16,726 nt of DNA, from NCBI GenBank assembly GCA_023381945.1, contig JAMCQY010000263.1, positions 1 to 16,726 of the forward strand, given 5' to 3'. The DNA comes from Deltaproteobacteria bacterium (GTDB taxonomy: Bacteria > Desulfobacterota > Desulfobaccia > Desulfobaccales > 0-14-0-80-60-11). Under the pieces are notes generated by a model, which did not search any database, had not been told where the DNA came from, and worked only from the letters and a program-made list of their open reading frames with translations. A program made the position numbers and the translations under genes. Of the stretch, positions 5,969-12,991 are shown piece after piece (the first letter of the stretch is position 1; the number at the start of each line of letters is the position of its first letter).

Positions 5969-7420
5969 ATGTCGGCAAAGCTGAAATTTGACAAAATTCT
6001 GGTCGCCAACCGCGGGGAGATCGCCGTGCGCATCATGCGCTCCGCCCAAGAGCTGGGGCTCAAGGTGGTGGCCATCTATGAAGAGACCGACAAGAACGCC
6101 TATCATATCATGCGGGCCGACGAGGCGGTCTGCATCGGCTCCGGGCCCCGCAAGGATTATCTGAATATTCGTAAGATTATCAATGCCGCCAAACAGACCG
6201 GCGCCCAGGCCATTCACCCGGGCTATGGTTTTCTGGCGGAGAATCCCGACTTTCCGGAGGCCTGCATCGAAGCGGGATTGGTGTTCATCGGACCGCCCCC
6301 CGAAGTGATCCGCGACCTGGGGAGCAAAGTCATCGCCCGCAAGATCGCCCAGGAAACGGGCCTGCCGGTGATCCCGGCCACCGCCAACCTGCCTCACGGG
6401 GAGTTGGGGGAGCGGCAGGCCATCGAATTCGCCTCCCGCTATGGTTATCCCATCATGATCAAGGCGGTCTCCGGCGGCGGCGGCCGGGGCATCCGCCAGG
6501 TGGAGGATGAAAAGGAGCTGCTGGCCGGCCTGAAACGTTCCCGCTCCGAGGCCCTGATGTCCTTTGCCGATGACAATATCTACCTGGAAAAGCACGTCCG
6601 GCGGCCACGGCACGTCGAGGTGCAGATCCTGGCTGATACATACGGCAACGTAGTCCACCTGGGCACCCGAAACTGCTCCATCCAGCGCCGCCATCAGAAA
6701 CTGATCGAAATCGCTCCCGCCGGGCTTAAACCCGCCCTCACCGCAAAAATCTGTGCTGCTGCGGTGCGGGCTGTCCGGGCCGCCAAGTATCTCAGCGCCG
6801 GCACCGTCGAATTCCTGGTGGACCCCGACGGCGCCTTCTATTTCCTCGAGGTGAACACCCGCTTGCAGGTGGAACATACCGTCTCTGAAATGATCACCGG
6901 CATCGACCTCGTCCGGGAACAGCTCCTCATCGCCATGGGCGAGCCCATCAGTTTCACCCAGGACCAGATAGTGGAGCGGGGCTATGCCATCGAACTCCGG
7001 ATCAACGCCGAAGACCCCAAGAATGACTTTCTCTCCAGCCCCGGGATGATTCGCGTTTACGTATCTCCTGGCGGCCCCGGGGTCCGGCTGGACGGCGCCA
7101 TCTATCCGGGTTATGAAATTACGCCTTTTTATGACTCCATGATGGTCAAGCTCACGGTATACGGCTTCACCTGGCGGGAGGCGGTGGACCGCATGGACCG
7201 GGCCCTCAAAGGCTTCCTCATCGTCGGGGTGACCACCACCATCCCTTACTTTCAACAGATCGTCAAAGAGCCTGACTTCATTGCCATGAAGCTGGATACT
7301 GCTTATATCGACGAACATCCCGACCTTCTGGACTACCGGGTAGAGGAACGGGAGGTGGACAAGATCGCCCGCCTCATCGCTGAGATCAATGCCTTTGAAA
7401 AAAACCCTTATGCGCAGTGA
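5969..7420 (+). CDS. pycA: Biotin carboxylase subunit, pyruvate carboxylase subunit A type
   Basis: 483 residues from the ATG at 5969 (a GTG at 5963 is also possible; the nearby GGGGA suits either). Carboxylates biotin on its carrier protein with ATP and bicarbonate. An ATP-grasp enzyme: N-terminal FDKILVANRGEIAVRIMRSA, HPGYGFLAENPDF, the glycine-rich loop GGGGRGI (169-175), RNCSIQRRHQKLIEIAP, the metal/catalytic motif FLEVNTRLQVEHTVSE (about 292-307) and AIELRINAEDP with the catalytic Arg. All usual residues are present, and the length is as in stand-alone biotin carboxylases (AccC ~450; PycA ~490). The downstream gene encodes a pyruvate-type carboxyltransferase, so pyruvate carboxylase subunit A is favoured over acetyl-CoA carboxylase AccC. 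A strong candidate promoter with an overlapping inverted repeat lies upstream. Confidence 0.88.
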   Translation: MSAKLKFDKILVANRGEIAVRIMRSAQELGLKVVAIYEETDKNAYHIMRADEAVCIGSGPRKDYLNIRKIINAAKQTGAQAIHPGYGFLAENPDFPEACIEAGLVFIGPPPEVIRDLGSKVIARKIAQETGLPVIPATANLPHGELGERQAIEFASRYGYPIMIKAVSGGGGRGIRQVEDEKELLAGLKRSRSEALMSFADDNIYLEKHVRRPRHVEVQILADTYGNVVHLGTRNCSIQRRHQKLIEIAPAGLKPALTAKICAAAVRAVRAAKYLSAGTVEFLVDPDGAFYFLEVNTRLQVEHTVSEMITGIDLVREQLLIAMGEPISFTQDQIVERGYAIELRINAEDPKNDFLSSPGMIRVYVSPGGPGVRLDGAIYPGYEITPFYDSMMVKLTVYGFTWREAVDRMDRALKGFLIVGVTTTIPYFQQIVKEPDFIAMKLDTAYIDEHPDLLDYRVEEREVDKIARLIAEINAFEKNPYAQ

Positions 7421-7506
7421 AATACATGTAACCTACGCACCAATTGATGCTTGGAAGCAAGAATGAGGTGAGTAGGACGCACCCTGTAAGCGGAGTACCG
7501 GCAAGT

Positions 7507-9153
7507 ATGACCGAACGCATCACCAGAGAAATGTCGCCCGGCAAGATCCTTGGCACCCTGCGGCAGGCCGTCGGCTACTACCTGTGCAATAATGAACGGG
7601 ACGTCTCCCAATCCGACTTTAAAAACCGGCTGATGCCCACGACCAGCGTGCGAGTGGCCCCGTATCGTGAGGCGGCCGGCTTCTTCTCGGTGGAGGTGAG
7701 CGGCGGCGCTTCGGTGCACGTGGACTTGATGCGCCGGCAGGTCAACCCCTTCGAGCGGCTGCGCATCACCCGCAAGGCCATGCCGCAGACCCTGCTGCAG
7801 ACGGTCTGCCGCGGTGCCTCCCTCTTCGGCTACCGCCACTATCCGGAAAACGTCATCCGCCTGGTGGTCCGGGAATTCGCCCGGTACGTGGACATCTGGC
7901 GGGTCTATGATTTTCTCAACCATGTCCCCAACATGGTTCCGGTCTTCGAAGAGGTGCAAAGGGCCGGGCGGTTGCTTATGCCCAGCATCTGCTTCTCCAC
8001 CGGCAAAGAGCATACCGACGAGTATTATGTAGATAAGGTCCGGGAAATTCTGGCGGTGACCGGGCCTGACGTCATCATCTCCATCAAGAACTACGCCGGG
8101 TTGGGGACTCCCAAGCGCATCGGCCATTTGGTGGAGGCTCTATGTCTGGCCTTTCCCGGCATAATTCTGCACTATCACGGCTGCAACACCGACGGCAATG
8201 ACATCGGCCGCATGAGCGCCGCAGTCCTGGCCGGAGTGAAGATTTGCGACGTGGCGGATCACGGCTACGGCTCCATTTACGGTCAGGCCCCGGCCCTCAC
8301 CCTGATCCAGGCCCTGGAAGACTACGGCAAACACGCGGCGGGGATAGATATCCCGGCCTTGATCAAGTCGTCCGACCTGCTACGCCGGGAGCGCAAGATT
8401 TATGAGCCCTTTGAAAGTCCTTTCCGGGGCCACGACCCCACCGTTACCTACTACAAGCTCACCGGCGGCGCGGTGGGCAGCGCCTTTGAGCAGGCTGATA
8501 AGGGCGGCTTTCTGGACCGCATTCCTCAGATTCTGGAAGAGATGGGCCGGGTGCAGAGGGAGTTGGGCAACTGGTGGTCCGTGACTCCGGGCTCTCAGAT
8601 CATCTGGACCACCGCAGTGAACAACGTGCTTTACGGCCGCTATGAACGGCCCAGCCTGGACCTGAAGAACCTTCTCCTGGGCCGCTACGGTCCGCTGCCT
8701 TTTTACGAACCAGAGGCCTGGCTTTATGAAAAGGTCCTGGAATATCAGCGCTACGACGGCAAGAAGTGGCCGCAGATCCTGGCCGGGGAACGGGGCCTGG
8801 TGAAGCCGGCGGAGCCCGACCTTGAGCAGGAGCGCAACCGTTTGGAAGCTGAGTTGGGCCGGCCGGCCTCCGCTGAGGACCTGGCCCTGTATTTGCTGTT
8901 TCCTTTCGATGCCGCCTCGTATTTTAAGTTCGAGGCCCAATACGGCAAGACCTGGCTGCTGCCGCCCGAGGTCTGGTTCCGCCGGGGCGGCTTCAAGGAC
9001 GGGGAACGCATCGGCTTCACCGATGAATTTGGGGTGCCGCATTACGTCGAGGTGATTTCCACCCGCCGGGAGGGCGGCAATGTGCTCACTACCATGGTGG
9101 TGGACCACAGCTTTCAGACCATCAGCGTCCAGGTGGAGGGCGCCGGCAAATAA
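7507..9153 (+). CDS. Divergent pyruvate carboxylase/oxaloacetate decarboxylase-type carboxyltransferase lacking the biotin-carrier domain
   Basis: 548 residues from the ATG at 7507 (GGAG 11 nt upstream; in-frame starts at 7447 or 7468 cannot be excluded). Should transfer CO2 from carboxybiotin to pyruvate. The HMGL-like TIM barrel keeps the active site: R31-D32 and Q35 in RDVSQS, R102 in CRGASLFGYRHY, Lys194 in ISIKNYAG (the carbamylated lysine of pyruvate carboxylases), metal ligands H222 and H224 in LHYHG, and SVTPGSQ near 358. Differences: the RD-x-H-QS motif has Ser for His, and the HTHDTSG motif has become HYHGCNTDG. The post-barrel domain continues to about 545 (PEVWFRRGGF, HSFQTISVQV), then the protein stops. 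No biotinyl domain and no A-M-K-M motif is present, although PycB and OadA normally end with one. A separate carrier protein is inferred. Confidence 0.82.
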   Translation: MTERITREMSPGKILGTLRQAVGYYLCNNERDVSQSDFKNRLMPTTSVRVAPYREAAGFFSVEVSGGASVHVDLMRRQVNPFERLRITRKAMPQTLLQTVCRGASLFGYRHYPENVIRLVVREFARYVDIWRVYDFLNHVPNMVPVFEEVQRAGRLLMPSICFSTGKEHTDEYYVDKVREILAVTGPDVIISIKNYAGLGTPKRIGHLVEALCLAFPGIILHYHGCNTDGNDIGRMSAAVLAGVKICDVADHGYGSIYGQAPALTLIQALEDYGKHAAGIDIPALIKSSDLLRRERKIYEPFESPFRGHDPTVTYYKLTGGAVGSAFEQADKGGFLDRIPQILEEMGRVQRELGNWWSVTPGSQIIWTTAVNNVLYGRYERPSLDLKNLLLGRYGPLPFYEPEAWLYEKVLEYQRYDGKKWPQILAGERGLVKPAEPDLEQERNRLEAELGRPASAEDLALYLLFPFDAASYFKFEAQYGKTWLLPPEVWFRRGGFKDGERIGFTDEFGVPHYVEVISTRREGGNVLTTMVVDHSFQTISVQVEGAGK

Positions 9154-9202
9154 TGATTTTTTTAGTGGAACAGTCCTCTGGCCTGTGTGATGGTGGAATT
9201 AG

Positions 9203-9226
9203 GGGCGGTTCTTGAACCGCCCTTTT
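9203..9226 (+). terminator. Rho-independent terminator after the carboxylase operon
   Basis: GGGCGGTTC, TT, GAACCGCCC then TTTT: a perfect 9-bp GC-rich stem with a short T-tract, 49 nt after the carboxyltransferase stop. The stem also begins AGGGGCGG like the dispersed hairpin family, so it may be a repeat recruited as terminator. Confidence 0.65.
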
Positions 9227-9368
9227 CCTTGCGGTTCTGGTCAAATCCGATAATTAACATTCGCTCCATTGCAGGGTCTAAACCCATAAAGGCCGCCAAA
9301 CCATATCCCAAGCGGCCACGGGCAAACTCTCCAAGCAGTTTTGCCAACTTCATCCGGAGGCTCGAAAC

Positions 9369-9704
9369 ATGCAGAAATGGACTAAAACCATGATGGCGGG
9401 GGTGATCGCCGGTAGCCTTCTCTTGGGCAGCATGTCCGCCCTGGCGCAATCCACTTACGACCCGCGCATCGATGCCCGGGAGCAGAACCAGCAAGGGCGC
9501 ATCCAGCCGGGGGTGCAATCCGGTCAATTGACTCCGAGAGAAGCAAATCGCCTGGAAGCTCAGCAGGGCCGGATTCAGGCCACCGAAAACCGGATGAAGG
9601 CCGACGGCAACCTCACCCGGGCGGAGCGGGCCAAACTGGCCCGCATGCAGAACCGGGCCAGTCGCGATATCTACCGCAAAAAACACAATAATCGCGTGTA
9701 TTAA
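9369..9704 (+). CDS. Small secreted protein with two LT-x-x-E repeats, unknown function
   Basis: 111 residues. A Sec signal peptide (K3...K6, hydrophobic 8-24) ends at ALA, with cleavage before QSTYDPR, giving an ~85-residue charged, Gln/Arg-rich periplasmic protein. It holds two similar helical repeats: SGQLTPREANRLEAQQGRIQ and DGNLTRAERAKLARMQNRAS. The second looks like half an EF-hand loop (D-G-N-L-T-x-x-E). The tail is IYRKKHNNRVY. I recognise the general pattern as a common uncharacterised small exported protein of proteobacteria, without a known role; metal binding or envelope stress would be guesses. GGAGG lies 8 nt before the ATG. Monocistronic, between a terminator and a repeat. Confidence 0.8.
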   Translation: MQKWTKTMMAGVIAGSLLLGSMSALAQSTYDPRIDAREQNQQGRIQPGVQSGQLTPREANRLEAQQGRIQATENRMKADGNLTRAERAKLARMQNRASRDIYRKKHNNRVY

Positions 9705-9711
9705 TAGGAGT

Positions 9712-9914
9712 GTCCGGCAAGGTTTTTGCTGATAAATTCACTAACAAAAGATAATTCTTGCCAGGCCTCGATAACCATTGGAGTTTTTTAGCTTTTCCCC
9801 TCTCCCCCCATGGGGGAGAGGGCAGGGTGAGGGGGAAGGAATCTGCGGACAAAGCCACCCCTCACCCCAACCCTCTCCCCTTGCAGGGGAGAGGGAGTTT
9901 TGCCAATGCCGGAC
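9712..9914. repeat. Repeat unit with CCCTCTCCCC double hairpin
   Basis: Two strong hairpins, CCCTCTCCCC(C)AT(G)GGGGAGAGGG around 9797-9822 and CCCTCTCCCCTTGCAGGGGA plus GAGGG at 9871-9895, are separated by complementary AGGGTGAGGGG / CCCCTCACCCC stretches. This is a very common dispersed repeat type in bacterial genomes. GTCCGGCA (9712-9719) and TGCCGGAC (9907-9914) may be its outer inverted ends. It fills most of the 362-bp gap between 9704 and 10067; the rest (9915-10066) is AT-richer and shows no gene or clear promoter. Confidence 0.6.
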
Positions 9915-10066
9915 TTTGGGTGTGTACAACCTGACTGAATCATCAAGCCGCATTTCCATTTTTTATTTATCGGCGTCTGATCATCGGCCTTTTCCGGGGC
10001 TTCTTTTAGGATTTTGAAACCTTCCTTAGCTTGTCTCGCCGGTTATCATGATTATCCTTGGAGATT

Positions 10067-10117
10067 ATGAGCCAGATTGATATCCCCATGGGCAATCACC
10101 CCAAGAGGACCCCTTGA
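10067..10117 (+). CDS. Possible 16-codon upstream ORF overlapping the radical SAM start
   Basis: ATG at 10067 reads MSQIDIPMGNHPKRTP and stops at TGA 10115-10117. This overlaps the TTG start of the next gene as TTGA, which would allow translational coupling. GGAG stands only 3 nt before its ATG, closer than ideal. Whether it is translated cannot be told from sequence. Confidence 0.3.
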   Translation: MSQIDIPMGNHPKRTP

Positions 10118-11541
10118 AGGTCCTCATCATTGCTGCCAACCGCAACCAGCATCCGGTGCCGGTCGTGCCTTACGGGGCCTGCATGGTGGCCGAGGCCGCG
10201 GCCGTCGCGGGCCACCAGGTGCGCTTCCTGGACCTCATGTTCCAGTCCGACCCCAAGGTGGCGCTGTCAGCCAGCCTGGATAAATTCCCGGCCGACGTCA
10301 TCGGTCTCTCTGTCCGTAATCTCGACAATAACGACATGCAGCACCCCGCGGAATTCATCAGCCAACTGACCGAAATCACCCAGGCGATTCAGCGTTGTTC
10401 GCCCGCCCCCCTGATCTTAGGCGGTCCGGCGGTAGGCCTCATGCCGGAGCCGCTGCTGCGCCGCACCAAAGCCGACGCGGCCATTTTGGGAGATGGCGAG
10501 CGGATTTTCCCCAGCTTGCTGCGGTCTTTGAACAATGGCGGCGGCTTCCAGCAGGTGCCTCGCCTCGCCTGGCTGGAGGACGGCCGTTACCGGGAAAGTG
10601 CAGCAAATTTCAGTCCAATTTCCAGTTCCTGCAGCACTCCGGATTTTCCGCACTGGCTCGACCTCCGGGCCTATGCCGCCAACCTGGCCTCAATGCCTCT
10701 CCAATCCAAACGCGGCTGTCCCTTTTCCTGCGTCTACTGCACTTACGGCCATGGCGAAGGGCGGGAATATCGCCTGCTGCCGCCGGAGGAAGTGGCCGCA
10801 GCGGTGCAACGCCTGTCAATCATGGGCTGCCGTGATATTGAATTCGTGGACAACGTTTTCAACTCCCCCTATAGCCATGCCCTGGAGATTTGCCAACACT
10901 TGGCCCGCCACCGCCTGCCGGTGCGGTTTCAGACCCTGGAGCTGAATCCGGCCTTTATCGATGACCAACTCCTGGAGGCCATGGAGCAGGCCGGGTTCAT
11001 CGGGGTGGGGGTCACCGTCGAAAGCGCCGCGGACCCGGCCCTGGCCGGGCTGAAAAAGGGCTATACCGCGGACCAGGTGGAACAGGCCGCGGCCGCCATC
11101 CGCCGCAGCCCGCTGCCTTGCTTCTGGATGTTCATGCTGGGCGGACCGGGAGAGACTACGGCCACGGTCAGGGAAAGTCTTCGCTTCACCCAAAGGACCT
11201 TAAGGCCGGGAGATGTGGCTTACTTTAACGTCGGCATCAGAATCTATCCCGGTACCGAACTGGAGGCCATCGCCCGCGCTCAGGGCATCCTGAATTGTTC
11301 GATGGAAGAGATGTTGGACCCGGTCTTTTACTTTTCTCCGGAACTGGATTACGACTGGACCTTGGACCAGGTGCGCCGGGCCGCCGCCGGCCACCTGAAT
11401 CTCCTGCATGCGGCCTCTCTAAGCCATCCGTGGCTGCCAATGGTCAACCGCCTGTTTAGCCGGCTGCCGGTGAGCCGGCCCCTGTGGAGGCATAGCAGCG
11501 CCATCCGCCGGGTAGTCCGGGCCCTGGGCAAAGATATTTGA
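10114..11541 (+). CDS. B12-binding-type radical SAM enzyme, substrate unknown
   Basis: 475 residues from a TTG start, supported by AAGAGG 5 nt upstream and because the first residues, MKVLIIAANRNQHPVPVVPYGA, are the typical first strand of a cobalamin-binding Rossmann domain (about 1-140, with LILGGPAVGLMPE and DAAILGDGE). The base-on cobalamin motif D-x-H-x-x-G is not seen, which is common in this class. The radical SAM core begins near 195 with CPFSCVYC (Cys202, 206, 209 for the 4Fe-4S cluster), then DIEFVDNVFN, the glycine motif MLGGPGET (341-348) and RIYPGTELE. Such proteins do methylations, ring contractions or oxygenations (HpnP, BchE and class B methylases are known members); none of these identities is assured. 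The next gene, 112 bp on, is a type III polyketide synthase, so it may modify a polyketide. Confidence 0.85.
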   Translation: MKVLIIAANRNQHPVPVVPYGACMVAEAAAVAGHQVRFLDLMFQSDPKVALSASLDKFPADVIGLSVRNLDNNDMQHPAEFISQLTEITQAIQRCSPAPLILGGPAVGLMPEPLLRRTKADAAILGDGERIFPSLLRSLNNGGGFQQVPRLAWLEDGRYRESAANFSPISSSCSTPDFPHWLDLRAYAANLASMPLQSKRGCPFSCVYCTYGHGEGREYRLLPPEEVAAAVQRLSIMGCRDIEFVDNVFNSPYSHALEICQHLARHRLPVRFQTLELNPAFIDDQLLEAMEQAGFIGVGVTVESAADPALAGLKKGYTADQVEQAAAAIRRSPLPCFWMFMLGGPGETTATVRESLRFTQRTLRPGDVAYFNVGIRIYPGTELEAIARAQGILNCSMEEMLDPVFYFSPELDYDWTLDQVRRAAAGHLNLLHAASLSHPWLPMVNRLFSRLPVSRPLWRHSSAIRRVVRALGKDI

Positions 11542-11551
11542 TCTCCGGCAG

Positions 11552-11571
11552 GGCGGGCCTCCGTGCCCGCC
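11552..11571 (+). terminator. Hairpin after the radical SAM gene
   Basis: GGCGGGC, CTCCGT, GCCCGCC: a 7-bp GC stem, 10 nt past the stop, without a T-tract. It may be a weak terminator or another GGGCGG-type dispersed repeat, and argues mildly against tight co-transcription with the next gene. Confidence 0.35.
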
Positions 11572-11653
11572 GAAGGGTGCGCACTGCGCAACAAGCTGAT
11601 TTCCAAGTTCAACTTTGGAACTAGATTTGCATACTCGAAACTCAGAGGCCTTA

Positions 11654-12718
11654 ATGCCGCAACAATCTCCAGCCGTTCGCCTGGCGGCAATCGCCACGGC
11701 GACCCCGCCCTATGAGGCAGATCAGCAGGAGGCGGAAGCCTTTTTTCTGCGGCACTATGAAGCAAAGCTGAGCCCGCCCTCCCTTAGGCTGCTGCGGAAA
11801 TTCCTGGCCCACCCCAGCATCCGGCAGCGCCGCTTCGCCCTGAGCCAACCCGATTGCCTGGTGACGGAAGACCCGGACCAGCGCATCGAGCGTTTCCGCC
11901 ATTGGGCGCTGGGCCTGTCCGAACGGGCCGGCCGGGAGGCAATGGAGCGCGCCGGCCTGGCCCCGGCGGACATCTCGGCCCTGGTGGTCAACACCTGCAC
12001 CGGCTACCTCTGTCCCGGTCTTTCCAGCTACCTGCTGGAACGGCTCAACCTGCCCCGGAATATCCGGGCCTATGACCTGGTGGGCAGCGGCTGCGGCGGC
12101 GCGGTCCCCAATTTTCAGGCCGCCCAAGAGTATCTCCTGGCCCAGGGCTGCGGCGCGGCGCTCTGCGTCGCGGTGGAGATTTGCAGCGCCACCTTCCACC
12201 TGGAAGACGATCCCGGCTTGCTGCTCTCTAACGCTCTGTTCGGCGACGGCGCCGCGGCCGCAGTCCTTTGGACCAGACCCCGGGGTCTGGAACTGGTGGC
12301 CTCCAGCAGCTTTCATGCGCCGGAAGGCCGGGAGGCCATCCGCTATGTCCATAAACACGGGGAGCTTTATAACCAGTTATCCCGCGACCTGCCGGCCATC
12401 GTCAACCTGGCGGTGGCCCAGGCCGTCAACAGCCTCTTGACCAGCCGGGGCTTAAGCGTGCCCGACGTGGCCCATTGGGCCCTGCATGGCGGCGGCGACA
12501 AGGTGCTGGCCGCTGTAGCCCGGGAACTTGATATTCCCGCCGAAAAACTCCTTCCCACCCGGGACATATTGGCCCGCTATGGCAACATGTCCTCTCCTTC
12601 GGTCCTTTTCACCCTCAAGGAAATTATGAACAACGGCCTGCGCCCGCGGGATTGGATCGTCATGGCCTCCTTCGGGGCCGGCCTTTCGGCGCACGCCTTG
12701 CTGCTGCAGTCAAATTGA
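11654..12718 (+). CDS. Type III polyketide synthase (chalcone/stilbene synthase-like)
   Basis: 354 residues from the ATG at 11654 (AGAGG 5 nt upstream). A thiolase-fold condensing enzyme that extends an acyl-CoA starter with malonyl-CoA. The triad is complete: Cys147 in VGSGCGGA, His278 in HWALHGGGDKVL, and Asn311 in RYGNMSSPSVLFTL. The His-to-Asn distance of 33 is the same as in plant chalcone synthase (303/336). NTCTGYLCPGLSSYLLERL (114-132) and LFGDGAAAAV (196-205) also match. The YGNMSS-x-x-VLF form separates it from KASIII (FabH), whose equivalent is YGNTS. The C-terminal GFGPG loop is changed to SFGAG. Bacterial relatives make alkylpyrones, alkylresorcinols or tetrahydroxynaphthalene; the product here is unknown. 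It lies 112 bp after the radical SAM gene on the same strand. Confidence 0.87.
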   Translation: MPQQSPAVRLAAIATATPPYEADQQEAEAFFLRHYEAKLSPPSLRLLRKFLAHPSIRQRRFALSQPDCLVTEDPDQRIERFRHWALGLSERAGREAMERAGLAPADISALVVNTCTGYLCPGLSSYLLERLNLPRNIRAYDLVGSGCGGAVPNFQAAQEYLLAQGCGAALCVAVEICSATFHLEDDPGLLLSNALFGDGAAAAVLWTRPRGLELVASSSFHAPEGREAIRYVHKHGELYNQLSRDLPAIVNLAVAQAVNSLLTSRGLSVPDVAHWALHGGGDKVLAAVARELDIPAEKLLPTRDILARYGNMSSPSVLFTLKEIMNNGLRPRDWIVMASFGAGLSAHALLLQSN

Positions 12719-12826
12719 TTTTCGGCGGAATATATTTATGAAGCCATGTCCTGCCACGGCTTTAGTTCTCGTCAAAAAATCCTTTCAAACTCACTCTCTC
12801 TTTAAAGATTATTCAGCAGAAGCCGA

Positions 12827-12838
12827 TTGACTAGTCAA
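12827..12838. promoter_or_regulatory. Perfect 12-bp palindrome upstream of the FIST/kinase operon
   Basis: TTGACTAGTCAA is self-complementary and lies 154 nt before the FIST start, in a 273-bp gap otherwise without visible structure. It could be a regulator site, or TTGACT could act as a -35 element, but no good -10 follows at 16-18 nt. Confidence 0.25.
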
Positions 12839-12991
12839 GTAAAAATTCTTCCCGGGACAGCTGCGCCCTGTGGAGGAATTGCCAGCCCGGATATTTCATG
12901 GCGCTGCAAGAAGTGACCGCCACCGGCGGGGGAACGGGCCTGCAGCAGTCGTTCACTTACTGCATAATCCCGGCCTGGACAGGAGAACATG

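Noticed and set aside
5918..7318. 466-codon open frame on the minus strand opposite the biotin carboxylase gene
   Set aside because: It is an antisense shadow of a GC-rich gene with third-position bias. The translation is Gly/Asp/His-rich without any recognisable motif, while the plus strand has complete biotin carboxylase motifs.
9797..9895. CRISPR-like or regulatory RNA interpretation of the CCCTCTCCCC double repeat
   Set aside because: There are only two copies in inverted, self-complementary form, no spacers and no cas genes. It matches a common dispersed hairpin repeat type instead.
11651..12358. 235-codon minus-strand open frame opposite the polyketide synthase
   Set aside because: Shadow of a gene with a complete catalytic triad; no domain recognised in the antisense product.
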